In this document: piece after piece, positions 8,098-15,879 of the stretch
How positions within the stretch are numbered: position 1 is the stretch's first letter
Layout: each line of letters starts with the position of its first letter
Source of the DNA: Bradyrhizobium sp. ORS 285
GTDB lineage: Bacteria; Pseudomonadota; Alphaproteobacteria; Rhizobiales; Xanthobacteraceae
DNA: 64,000 nucleotides
Reading direction: 5' to 3'
Assembly: GCF_900176205.1 (NCBI RefSeq)
Contig: NZ_LT859959.1
Location: 6,747,001 to 6,811,000 of the forward strand
Notes under the pieces: model-generated
What the model was told of the DNA's origin: nothing
The model's input: the letters and a program-made list of their open reading frames with translations, nothing else
The model's database searches: none
Made by a program: the position numbers and the translations under genes

Positions 8098-9561
8098 TCA
8101 GAACATCTCGAAATATTCGCGCTGCTCCCAGTCGGACACTTCGGCGTTGAAGCGCTCGATCTCGGCGTTCTTGATGAAGGTGTAGTAGTCGATGAAGGTG
8201 GCACCGAAGGCTGCGCGAAAGAACGCGTCGTCCTTCAGTGCATCAACGGCCTCGCGCAGCGATTTCGGCAGCAGGCTCGCCTTGGTCTCATAGGGCACGT
8301 CGGCCGACGGGCCGGGATCGAGCTTGCGGTCGATGCCGTCGAGGCCGGCCGCGATCTGCGAGGCCATGTAGAGATAGGGATTGGCGGCGGGCTCGCCGAT
8401 GCGGTTCTCCAACCGTGTGGCGCGGTCGCCGGGGCCGCCGAGCACGCGGATCATGACGCCGCGGTTGTCGCGACCCCAGATCGCGCGATCCGGCGCCAGC
8501 GAGTAGGCGCGATAGCGCCTGTAGCCGTTGATGGTCGGGGTTGAGAACACCGCGGCTTCGCGGGCATGCGCGAGCAGGCCGGCCATGTAGGCACGGCCGA
8601 GCGCCGACAAACCTTCGGCCTCCTCCGTCATAAAGGCGTTGCTGCCGTCGCGCGCGACCAGCGACTGGTGCAGGTGCCAGCCCGACGACATCACATTGGG
8701 AATGCGCGGCCGGCACATGAAGGTGGCGTGATAGCCATGGCGCTGCGCGATCTGCTTCACGGCGCTGCGGAACAGCACCATGGTGTCGGCAGGCTCCATG
8801 CCGATGCCGGGCTGCAGCACGAACTCGCACTGGCTCGGGCCATATTCGAGCTCGATCGAACGCAACGGAAGTCCGAGCGCGTTGAGATTGGCCCTGATGA
8901 TCTCGAGCGCGGGCTCCATCTGATCGAAGCGCTGCTCGGTGAGATATTGGTAGCCCTGCGTCAGCAGGCTGACCGCCGGCGGCACGCCGGGCTGTCCGGG
9001 CGAGCCGGCATCCGCCGGCGCCAGACGCGGGTCCTCGACCTTGAAGATGTGGCACTCGACCTCGAGGCCGGCCTTGAACTGATAGCCGCGCTGATCGAGT
9101 GTCGCGAGCGCGGACCGCAACAGATTGCGCGTGGCGAACGGGACGGGCGCGCCATTCGCGAAATAGAGATCACACAGCACCCAGCCGGTGCCGGGCGCCC
9201 AGGGCAGCACGCGGAACGTGGTGGGATCGGCAACCATCAGCGCATCGCTGCCGCCCTGCATCTCGGCCATGCCGAAACCGCCGCCGGCGGTGAACACCGG
9301 AAACACCGTGCGATGCGAGGTATCCTTGGCGAGCAGCGTCGTCGTGATCGAGCAGCCGTCCTCCAGCGAGGCCAGCGCGGCGTCGACGGTCAGCGCCTTG
9401 CCGCGCAGGATGCCGTGCTGATCGGGGAACGAGAGGCGGATGGTGGTGAGGCCGTGCTCCTCAGCGAGCCGGCGCATGCGGACTGCGGCCTCGGTCTGCT
9501 CAGCGGTCCATAGCTGATGCCTGGCGACGAAACTCAACGATGGCTCCTGATGAGGTGGCAA
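8098..9561 (-). CDS. Glutamine-synthetase-like ligase (PuuA/gamma-glutamyl amine ligase type)
   Basis: A 487-residue GS-superfamily enzyme. It shows the beta-Grasp N-domain (LSFPDQHGILRGKAL), the metal-binding glutamates in FKAGLEVECHIF and SIELEYGPSQCEF, the histidine motif SGWHLHQSL, the ATP/glutamate-binding TPTINGYRRYR and the RLENRIGEPAANPYLY catalytic region. Length and motifs fit GlnA-like ligases that glutamylate amines, such as gamma-glutamylpolyamine or gamma-glutamylanilide synthases, better than housekeeping GS, which carries a C-terminal adenylylation Tyr motif not seen here. It lies downstream of, and co-directional with, the Rieske oxygenase; a 265-bp gap with a repeat element separates them. 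Substrate is inferred only as an amine. Confidence 0.88.
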   Translation of the reverse strand: MPPHQEPSLSFVARHQLWTAEQTEAAVRMRRLAEEHGLTTIRLSFPDQHGILRGKALTVDAALASLEDGCSITTTLLAKDTSHRTVFPVFTAGGGFGMAEMQGGSDALMVADPTTFRVLPWAPGTGWVLCDLYFANGAPVPFATRNLLRSALATLDQRGYQFKAGLEVECHIFKVEDPRLAPADAGSPGQPGVPPAVSLLTQGYQYLTEQRFDQMEPALEIIRANLNALGLPLRSIELEYGPSQCEFVLQPGIGMEPADTMVLFRSAVKQIAQRHGYHATFMCRPRIPNVMSSGWHLHQSLVARDGSNAFMTEEAEGLSALGRAYMAGLLAHAREAAVFSTPTINGYRRYRAYSLAPDRAIWGRDNRGVMIRVLGGPGDRATRLENRIGEPAANPYLYMASQIAAGLDGIDRKLDPGPSADVPYETKASLLPKSLREAVDALKDDAFFRAAFGATFIDYYTFIKNAEIERFNAEVSDWEQREYFEMF

Positions 9562-9612
9562 CTTGCATGATCAAATTCCTGCCCGCGAGCGGGCACTGTC
9601 CTTACCTCGCCC

Positions 9613-9772
9613 CGCCAGGGCGAAGCTAAGCTTCGCTAGGGCGGGGAGAGGTCGGATTGCATCGTCAGATGCAATCCGGGTGAGGGGGGCTCTCCGCGCG
9701 GTCGGTGCGCGTGGCTGCCCCTCACCCCAACCCTCTCCCCGTGAAGAACGGGGAGAGGGAGCGCACTGCGTC
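9613..9772. repeat. Palindromic intergenic repeat (GGATTGCATC family), copy 1
   Basis: This stretch holds a perfect palindrome GCGAAGCT-A-AGCTTCGC (9620-9636), an 11-bp stem CGGATTGCATC/GATGCAATCCG with a 4-base loop (9653-9678), and then CCTCACCCCAACCCTCTCCC followed by a second CCCCGT...ACGGGG hairpin. The same order of modules occurs at 57409-57543. It fills most of the gap between the Rieske and GS-like genes and may form strong RNA structures between them. Confidence 0.8.
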
Positions 9773-9826
9773 CGGGGCCAGTGCTCGCCAATCACTCTTG
9801 CTGTTCGTATTTCAATCACGCTTAGC

Positions 9827-11185
9827 CTACTCCGCAGCGCTCAGGTGCGGCGCGAGGCGGATGATATCCGCTGGCACCGGCGCGGCCCAGGGGGCGTTGC
9901 GGCGGCGGCGGACGTCGACTTCCATCCAATAGGTTTCCCAGCCGCGGGTCGGGCCGATGCCGTCCATGGTCGCCGGGCCCTGCACGCTCCGGGCGGCAGC
10001 CGCGTCGAGATGCAGCATGGGCAGCTCGCCGCGCGCGACCGTCTCGATCTGCTCGCGCAGCAGCCGGCGATACTGGATGATCGCCTTGTCGGACTGGCCA
10101 AGATGCTCGCGGGTGCGGTCCTGGATACGCCCCATCGACTCCACCGCCCACTGGTCGTGCACGTTGATGTCGTTGCCCATGCCGGTGTAGGTCGCGGTCG
10201 CCTGCTCCCGCGGATCGAAGCCGTAATCGTTGCTCTTGTTCTTGCGCGAGCGGTAGTCCGGCAGCTCATAGAGCTCGAGACGCTGCGCGCGCATCCTGGC
10301 GCGGTCGACCGGCGCGCCATAGCTGGTGAAGATCGCGTACCAGTAGCAGGTCTCGTCGTCGACCGGCACGTGCCACTGCGTGATCGTCATCTCCGTGCTC
10401 ATCGGGATCACGAAGGCATGCGGGAACAGCTGATTGGTGACGCGCACATGGGTGCGCTCGGCGTCGATCTCGCGCAGCGCGATGATGCGCAGGCCGTATT
10501 CGGTGCGTTCGACATTGATGATCGGGCGATCATATTCGCGCAGCACCTTGGTCATCGGCAGTTCGCTGTCCGCGGAGGCGCCGCGGAACTGCTTGCCATA
10601 CGCGGTCGAGGTGTCCTCGTCCTCGAAGAAGCGATGCAGGAACGAGGCGTGCGCCGGATCGATGCCGACCTCCAGCGCCTGCAGCCAGTTGCACTCGATC
10701 AGGCCCTTGAAGGCGAAGGTGTAGGTGTCGGGCGCGGTGAAGCAGTCGAGATCCGGAAATGCCGGCGGCGCGCCCTCGCCCAGCCACGCCCAGAGGATGC
10801 CGCCCTTCTCGATCACCGGGTAGGAGCGCTGCTTGACGTTCTTGCAAAGCGGAGAGCCGGCCGGCTCGGCCGGGGTTTCCAGGCACTGCCCGTCGACGTC
10901 GAACAGCCAGCCATGGAACGAGCAGCGCAGGCCGCCGTGTTCGAGACGCCCGAAGGCGAGGTCCGCACCGCGGTGCGGACAATCGCGGTCTAGTAGACCA
11001 TAGCGGCCCTGCGCATCCTTGAAGAGAACAAATTGCTGGCCCAGCAATTTCACCGCGCGCACCGGCCGCTCGCCCGCGAGCTCATCCACCAGGGCAGCCG
11101 GCTGCCAGTACATCCTCATCAGTTTACCGGCAGGGGCGTCAGGTCCGATGCGCGTGATCAGGTCGTTCTGCTCCTTGCTCATCAT
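9827..11185 (-). CDS. Rieske non-heme iron oxygenase, alpha subunit
   Basis: A 452-residue ring-hydroxylating or demethylating oxygenase component. The Rieske [2Fe-2S] site is C69-P-H71 with C88-S-F-H91 in CSFHGW. The catalytic domain begins with NWLQALEVGIDPAHASFLH, giving the bridging Asp and two Fe-binding His. Length and motif order resemble single-subunit alpha proteins of the phthalate 4,5-dioxygenase/vanillate demethylase group. The two start ATGs at 11185 and 11182 follow GGAGAGACAGCCATC. No reductase or beta-subunit gene is present here, so electrons must come from a protein encoded elsewhere. It is divergent from an IclR regulator with an operator-like site between. Substrate unknown. 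Confidence 0.92.
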   Translation of the reverse strand: MMSKEQNDLITRIGPDAPAGKLMRMYWQPAALVDELAGERPVRAVKLLGQQFVLFKDAQGRYGLLDRDCPHRGADLAFGRLEHGGLRCSFHGWLFDVDGQCLETPAEPAGSPLCKNVKQRSYPVIEKGGILWAWLGEGAPPAFPDLDCFTAPDTYTFAFKGLIECNWLQALEVGIDPAHASFLHRFFEDEDTSTAYGKQFRGASADSELPMTKVLREYDRPIINVERTEYGLRIIALREIDAERTHVRVTNQLFPHAFVIPMSTEMTITQWHVPVDDETCYWYAIFTSYGAPVDRARMRAQRLELYELPDYRSRKNKSNDYGFDPREQATATYTGMGNDINVHDQWAVESMGRIQDRTREHLGQSDKAIIQYRRLLREQIETVARGELPMLHLDAAAARSVQGPATMDGIGPTRGWETYWMEVDVRRRRNAPWAAPVPADIIRLAPHLSAAE

Positions 11186-11246
11186 GATGGCTGTCTCTCC
11201 GGTTCCGTCGCAAGTCGGGCGTTGACGTCACGCGATCATCTAATAA

Positions 11247-11271
11247 TGTTCGCTAGCCGAACACATGTTCG
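11247..11271. promoter_or_regulatory. Candidate IclR operator
   Basis: Between the divergent Rieske and IclR genes lies TGTTCG-CTAGC-CGAACA (11247-11263), an exact 6-bp inverted repeat with a 5-base spacer. A third TGTTCG half-site follows at 11266-11271. Position and symmetry suit an IclR-family dimer controlling both directions. The link to this regulator is inference. Confidence 0.6.
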
Positions 11272-11308
11272 CCAAGATTAGATTCGCTTTAAGTGGGGAG
11301 AAGCGCAA

Positions 11309-12196
11309 GTGAAAAAGCTACAACCGAAGCCGAAGGGCAAACGGGCGGCAGCTTCACTGCGGCCGAAAACAACAACAGCGGATCGTGTCAGGCCGATGCC
11401 AAAACTGAAGCGGACTGATGAGGAGAAGAAGCAGGCGCGTGGCGACGGGCCTGAGTTCGTCGAAGCGCTCGATCGTGGACTGCGGGTGATCCAAGCCTTC
11501 AGCCGCGAGGGCCGGCCGATGACATTGAGCAAGGCCGCCGAACTCACAGGTCTCGCCCGCGCGACGGTGCGGCGCATTCTCCTGACTCTCAAGGCATCCG
11601 GCTTCGTTCATGGCGACGATCGGCTGTTCTCGCTGACACCACGCGTGCTGCTGTTAGCATCCAGCTACCTGGCGTCCAACCAGATCAACACCGTGGTACA
11701 GCCGCTGATGGACATCGCGGCGACACAGGCGCACGAGGTCTGCTCACTCGCCGTTCTCGATGGTGAGCACGTGGTGTTCATCGCGCGGGCGACGCCGACG
11801 CGGATGTTCTCCGCCGGGCTCGAGATCGGCTATCGGCTGCCGGCCTACTGCACCTCGGTCGGGCGCGCGCTGCTCAGCCGGATGCCGGATGATCAGCTGC
11901 GCGAGATCGTCGCGCGGATGACACTCGCGCCGATGACGCCGCAGACCATCACCGACAAGGAGGCGCTGCTCGCGCAGATCATCGCCGTCCGGAGCGACGG
12001 CTATTCGCTGGTCGACGGCGAAGCCGAACAGGGCTTCCGCTCGATCTCGGTGCCGATCCGCCGCTATGACGGTGCGATCATCGCCGCGGCGAACATCGGC
12101 GGGCACGTCGACCGGATCACGGTCGAGGAGATGAAAGAGCGTTTCCTGCCGCTGCTGAAGCAGCTGGCAGCCACGGTCCAGCCGCTGCTGGTCTGA
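11309..12196 (+). CDS. IclR-family transcriptional regulator
   Basis: The 295-residue protein has a basic, disordered 45-residue N-terminus, then a winged helix-turn-helix (about residues 50-110; LSKAAELTGLARATVRRIL is the recognition part) and the IclR effector-binding domain (PTRMFSAGLEIGYRLPAYCTS, and GYSLVDGEAEQGFRSISVPI). The length of the N-terminal tail and the closest motifs recall PcaR/PobR-type regulators of aromatic catabolism. It probably controls the divergent Rieske/GS-like genes through the inverted repeat at 11247-11271, responding to an aromatic or amine effector. The start at 11309 follows AGTGGGGAGAAGCGCA. Family is certain; regulon is inferred. Confidence 0.93.
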   Translation: MKKLQPKPKGKRAAASLRPKTTTADRVRPMPKLKRTDEEKKQARGDGPEFVEALDRGLRVIQAFSREGRPMTLSKAAELTGLARATVRRILLTLKASGFVHGDDRLFSLTPRVLLLASSYLASNQINTVVQPLMDIAATQAHEVCSLAVLDGEHVVFIARATPTRMFSAGLEIGYRLPAYCTSVGRALLSRMPDDQLREIVARMTLAPMTPQTITDKEALLAQIIAVRSDGYSLVDGEAEQGFRSISVPIRRYDGAIIAAANIGGHVDRITVEEMKERFLPLLKQLAATVQPLLV

Positions 12197-13003
12197 TCCC
12201 TTCACCATCCACTGCATGGCCGGCCTTGCCGGCACCGGCAGCGCCGCCATGTTGCGCATCGCGATCAGCGCGTTCGGCTCCGCGCACGTTTGCTCATGAG
12301 CGCCGGCTCTGCAGCCGGATCACAAGCGCCGCCACGCGCGACTTTCGCGCCGCAGACGGCCCTCCTCGCACAAGCCAAGATTCACGTCCGCGCGTAAACG
12401 TGAACGACGACCGCTGCACCCGGCGCACGCAGCCTGCGACGCCAGCTCCGACATCCCTGCAGCGACCGCAATGCGACCGGTGCCCTGAGTTGCGCAGGGA
12501 TTTCCGGCATCGGCTCCGCGCTCCGAAGTTACGCCGCGCTCGAACTAATCGCTATGGTCGCAATCGCCCCCGGTGGCGCCTCGCCTGCCAATTACGTGAT
12601 ATTATCGTGACCTCGGGCGCGCCTGCCACGATTGAGAACGCTTCCAGGTATCATCACGCTGCTGGCGGTGGTGACGGGGTGCGGAACGGAAGTCATTGGA
12701 TCGGGAGCAAAGCGGCGCATTGCGGACGCTGCCACCAGTTTGCCGCGAATGATCGCACGAGCGCTCTCGGCTCGGCCGCCGGGCTTCCATAGAATCCAAC
12801 ATTCCCCGTCGGCGCGCTTGAAGCCGATGCTCCCGTCAGGCCGGATCATCCGGGCAAAGCTGTACACGAGATCCGCCGCTCTGGCGGCGCAACTCGAAGC
12901 GAACGACTTCGTTGGACATCGACGGCATCTCGCGCGTAAATGGCATGTCGGGCGAGCGACACCCGATTTCAGCGAGCGGAACGCCGTCCCAGGGGGAAAT
13001 GCC
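12197..13003. other. 807-bp stretch without a recognised gene
   Basis: Several open frames cross this stretch, including an upstream extension of the hydrolase frame and minus-strand frames of up to 155 codons. None has a recognisable domain, a convincing ribosome site or the codon pattern of its neighbours. The base composition is a little lower in GC around 12520-12660. It may hold the hydrolase promoter or decayed sequence; I see no RNA gene and no repeat. Confidence 0.5.
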
Positions 13004-13705
13004 ATGACTGACGCGCTGCCGCTCGTGCTGGTGCCCGGGCTGATCTCGTCGCCCCGCATCTATGCGCCGGTGGTTCCGGCGCTGTGGCGGGTTGCCCCGG
13101 TCATGGTGGCGAACCACATCCGCGATGACAGCATGGCCGCGATCGCGCGCCGCATCCTGGCCGAGGCGCCGCCGCGCTTCGCGCTCGCGGGCCATTCGAT
13201 GGGCGGCTACATCGCCTTCGAGATCATGCGCCAGGCGCCCGAGCGCGTCGGCCGCCTCGCGCTGATCAACACCCAGGCGCGGCCCGATACGCCCGAGGCG
13301 AGCGCGCGCCGCCGGACGATGATCACGCGCGCGAAGGACGGCGACTATCACACCGTCGTCGACGAGCTGTTCGCGGGTTTCGTCCATCCCTCGCGCCAGG
13401 ACGATACGCGGCTGCGCCAGATGGTGCACGACATGGCCGAGGAAGTCGGCGTCATCGGCTTCATCCAGCAACTCACCGCCATCATGGCGCGTCCGGACTC
13501 GCGGCCGACGCTCACGGCGATCCGTTGTCCGACCCTGGTGCTGACCGGCGACAGCGACAACACCATTCCGAATAGCCTGTCGAAGGAGATGGCCGACGGC
13601 ATCGACGGCAGCTGGCTGGTCGTGCTTGAGAATTGCGGCCACCTGCCGCAGCCCGAGCAGCCGGAGGAGACGGCACAGGCGCTGATGGAGTGGTTGCGGG
13701 GGTGA
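13004..13705 (+). CDS. Alpha/beta-fold hydrolase
   Basis: A 233-residue serine hydrolase, cytosolic, with no signal peptide. The nucleophile elbow is AGHSMGGY (Ser near residue 66), the acid is likely in LVLTGDSDNTIP and the catalytic His in LENCGHLPQPEQPEE, giving a complete triad in family order. The start at 13004 follows CCAGGGGGAAATGCC; the open frame extends 124 codons further upstream without hydrolase character. The neighbours (an IclR regulator and a HEPN-like pair) do not suggest a pathway. It could be an esterase, lactonase or thioesterase-like enzyme; specificity unknown. Confidence 0.92.
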   Translation: MTDALPLVLVPGLISSPRIYAPVVPALWRVAPVMVANHIRDDSMAAIARRILAEAPPRFALAGHSMGGYIAFEIMRQAPERVGRLALINTQARPDTPEASARRRTMITRAKDGDYHTVVDELFAGFVHPSRQDDTRLRQMVHDMAEEVGVIGFIQQLTAIMARPDSRPTLTAIRCPTLVLTGDSDNTIPNSLSKEMADGIDGSWLVVLENCGHLPQPEQPEETAQALMEWLRG

Positions 13706-13780
13706 CCCTGCCGCTGCGCCGATCAAGGCTCAGCACGATCGCCGGTGGCAACTTTCCCAGATGAAGCGTAGAATTTGACG

Positions 13781-14068
13781 ATGCTGGACAACGCCAAAAT
13801 CGCAAAAATCGCCCGCGAGGTTGCCACTGCAAATCTGAGCAGCTCGGCCGCAGTGACTGACGTCACGACGGCGCCCTACGCGGATTCTGAAGGTCGTGAC
13901 GCGCTGCGGATTACGATAGTGGTGAGCCCCATCGAAGGCACCGACATTGGCGGAGAAGCCGTTCTGGACACGTTGGTCCAGATCCAAGAGCAGCTCCAGG
14001 CCGCAGGCGAGGACCGTTTTCCGCTGATCGAGTACGAGGCGGAGAACGAAGTCGTTGGCGATACTTAA
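13781..14068 (+). CDS. Small protein preceding a HEPN-like gene (candidate antitoxin or partner)
   Basis: This 95-residue protein is unrecognised. It reads as an alpha/beta mini-domain: a helical N-terminus (LDNAKIAKIAREVA), a beta-rich middle (DALRITIVVSPIEG), and a helix followed by a GEDRFPLIEYEAE tail. It lacks the GS...D.D motif of MNT nucleotidyltransferases that often pair with HEPN proteins. The ATG at 13781 is preferred over an in-frame TTG two codons earlier. Its end overlaps the start of the next gene by 14 bp, which points to coupled translation and a working pair. An antitoxin or sensor role is inference from arrangement only. Confidence 0.72.
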   Translation: MLDNAKIAKIAREVATANLSSSAAVTDVTTAPYADSEGRDALRITIVVSPIEGTDIGGEAVLDTLVQIQEQLQAAGEDRFPLIEYEAENEVVGDT

Positions 14069-14573
14069 TCCGGAGCATCTTTTCCAGCAGGCGGAGCAGT
14101 TGATCGTTCCGCCGGCGGCTGGGCCGCCGCGGCAGGTCAATATTCGTCGCGCAATTTCGGCTGCCTACTACGGATTATTTCATGCGACGCAGATCGCTGC
14201 TGCGGATCAATTCGTCGGCAAGACGAAACAAGGGACACCTTTATACGCTCTCGGCTACAGATCCGTAGATCATCGAGACCTCCGACTGCTTTGCGAAGAG
14301 GTCAAGAAGTCGAAACTCTCCGCCAAATACCTGCCGTTTGCGCCTTCTGGAAGCTTTGGAGCAAACCTCCAAGCGTTCGCGTTCGCTGTTCTGGAGCTGC
14401 AAGAGAAGCGGCATGAGGCCGACTACAATCCGATGATCCGCGTCAAAAGTCTGGATGCACAGGCGGCCATCAGAATGGCGCGGGCTGCGCTGACGAGGTT
14501 CGAGGCCGCCCGCACACAAAGCCAGGACGCGTTCCTGACGTTGCTGACTTTGTTGCTCTTCCCGCCCCGCTGA
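14055..14573 (+). CDS. HEPN-domain-like protein
   Basis: The 172-residue, all-helical protein carries the HEPN-type segment RRAISAAYYGLFHA (about residues 31-44) and a later LQEKRHEADYNP, the pair of motifs seen in UPF0332/HEPN proteins, many of which are RNase toxins or nucleotide-binding partners. The likely start is the TTG at 14055 (GGAG about 10 bases upstream), inside the end of the preceding gene. GC is a little lower in its first half than in surrounding genes, hinting at acquisition. A toxin-antitoxin-like unit is plausible, but the partner is not a known antitoxin family, so function stays open. Confidence 0.72.
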   Translation: MAILNPEHLFQQAEQLIVPPAAGPPRQVNIRRAISAAYYGLFHATQIAAADQFVGKTKQGTPLYALGYRSVDHRDLRLLCEEVKKSKLSAKYLPFAPSGSFGANLQAFAFAVLELQEKRHEADYNPMIRVKSLDAQAAIRMARAALTRFEAARTQSQDAFLTLLTLLLFPPR

Positions 14574-14584
14574 GCGGGAGGTGG

Positions 14585-15184
14585 CTACGTATCCCCGACT
14601 CGCCCGTTGCTTACCCGCAACCCATCCACGAACACATCCAACAGCCGCAGAACGCTCTGTTGCCAGCCGGTCTGGTCGTGCATGTAGCACATGCCGATCA
14701 GGGCGCGCAGGACGTCATCGGCGCTGATGTCGTTGCGGATCTCGCCGGCATCGACGGCGCGGGCGAGCAGCGCGCCGATCGAGCGGGTGAGATGGGCGTG
14801 CGAATAGGCTGACAGTTCGGAGTTGGCATTCATCACGATCGCGAGTGCGGCCATCATGCCCTTCTTGGTGGCGACGAACTGCACCGTCGAGCGCAGCCAG
14901 CGCCGGAGCGCCTCGACCGCCGAAGTCTCGTTCTTCAGCTCCTCGGCCAGCTCGGCGAGCTGCTCGACCTCTCTCCGATACACCGCCTCGAACAGGTCCT
15001 CGCGCGTGGGAAAATGACGATACAGCGTGCCGATGCCGACGCCGGCCTGGCGCGCCACCGCCTCCAGACTCGCCTCCGCGCCGCCGACGCTGAACACCGC
15101 CTTGGCGGCCTCGAGCACACGCTCGCGGTTACGCTGCGCGTCGGCGCGCGGCTTGCGATGGTGCTCTTGTGGTTTCGTCTCCAT
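14585..15184 (-). CDS. TetR-family transcriptional regulator
   Basis: A 199-residue regulator with an N-terminal TetR helix-turn-helix (LEAVARQAGVGIGTLYRHFP, about residues 40-59) and a helical ligand domain with a long C-terminus (DVLRALIGMCYMHDQTGWQ). Typical bradyrhizobial relatives start a few residues before RKPRADAQRNRERVLEAA, so I choose ATG 15184; an ATG at 15214 and a GTG at 15220 are in frame. It is divergent from the molybdenum hydroxylase operon and very likely represses it through the perfect palindrome at 15228-15244, which would also cover its own promoter. The effector is unknown. Confidence 0.92.
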   Translation of the reverse strand: METKPQEHHRKPRADAQRNRERVLEAAKAVFSVGGAEASLEAVARQAGVGIGTLYRHFPTREDLFEAVYRREVEQLAELAEELKNETSAVEALRRWLRSTVQFVATKKGMMAALAIVMNANSELSAYSHAHLTRSIGALLARAVDAGEIRNDISADDVLRALIGMCYMHDQTGWQQSVLRLLDVFVDGLRVSNGRVGDT

Positions 15185-15220
15185 CTCACCAGCTCTTGAT
15201 GACGGACCGTTCATGTCCAC

Positions 15221-15249
15221 TTGCTAAACGGAGGAACCCTCCGTATAAC
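15221..15249 (+). promoter_or_regulatory. Promoter with embedded TetR operator
   Basis: TTGCTA (15221-15226) and TATAAC (15244-15249) are separated by exactly 17 bases and read toward the 2Fe-2S subunit gene. Inside the spacer lies ACGGAGG-AAC-CCTCCGT (15228-15244), a perfect 7-bp inverted repeat. A repressor bound there would block RNA polymerase directly. The elements are seen in sequence; assignment to the adjacent TetR protein is inference. Confidence 0.8.
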
Positions 15250-15384
15250 TAGACCTGCCACCCCGGGGACAGCCAACTTTTCCTCAGCTCGTCGTCCCGC
15301 GGTCGCTGGATCTGGTCGGACCACGGCCCGTAAGGCCGTGCCCGCTGCGATCCGATTAGGCCATCGCTTCGATCGGAACAACGC

Positions 15385-15879
15385 ATGAATTGGACTGTCA
15401 GACTCACCGTCAACGGTGAGCCGCGCACGCTTGCGCTCGACGACCCTCGGGTCACGCTGCTCGACCTCCTGCGCGAGCGCCTCCATCTCTCCGGCACCAA
15501 GAAGGGCTGCGACCGCGGCCAGTGCGGCGCCTGCACCGTCCTCGTCGACGGGCGCCGCATCAATTCCTGCCTCACCCTCGCACTCAGCCTCGACGGCGCC
15601 GCCATCACCACCATCGAAGGCCTCGCGCACGGCGATCAGCTGCATCCCGTGCAAGAAGCGTTCATCGCCCACGACGCCCTGCAATGCGGCTTCTGCACGC
15701 CGGGCCAGATCATGAGCGCGGTCGGTCTCATCAACGAAGGCCACGCCGGCAATGATCCCGAGCGCGTGCGCGAGGGCATGAGCGGCAACCTCTGCCGCTG
15801 TAGCGCCTATGTGGGGATCGTCGAGGCGGTGCTCGATGCGCAGGCGACGCTGGCGGACGAGAAGGAGCGCGCAGCATGA
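15385..15879 (+). CDS. Molybdenum hydroxylase, 2Fe-2S subunit (PaoA/YagT-like)
   Basis: A 164-residue electron-transfer subunit of a xanthine-dehydrogenase-family enzyme. The plant-type ferredoxin cluster is in GCDRGQCGACTVLVDG with its fourth Cys in INSC, and the second 2Fe-2S cluster is in CGFCTPG and GNLCRCSAY. Unlike E. coli PaoA (YagT) it has no Tat leader, so the enzyme is probably cytoplasmic. It ends 4 bp into the FAD subunit gene, so the three genes form one operon. Substrate may be an aldehyde or N-heterocycle; the three-subunit order favours the aldehyde-oxidoreductase type. Confidence 0.95.
   Translation: MNWTVRLTVNGEPRTLALDDPRVTLLDLLRERLHLSGTKKGCDRGQCGACTVLVDGRRINSCLTLALSLDGAAITTIEGLAHGDQLHPVQEAFIAHDALQCGFCTPGQIMSAVGLINEGHAGNDPERVREGMSGNLCRCSAYVGIVEAVLDAQATLADEKERAA

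Noticed and set aside
12592..13059. Possible gene (155 codons) on the minus strand before the alpha/beta hydrolase
   Set aside because: The middle (IGFKRADGECWILWKPGG) looked briefly like a protein core, but there is no known family, no good ribosome site and the frame runs into the hydrolase gene.
13781..14068. MNT nucleotidyltransferase as partner of the HEPN-like gene
   Set aside because: The GS...DxD motif is absent and the protein is beta-rich in a different pattern.
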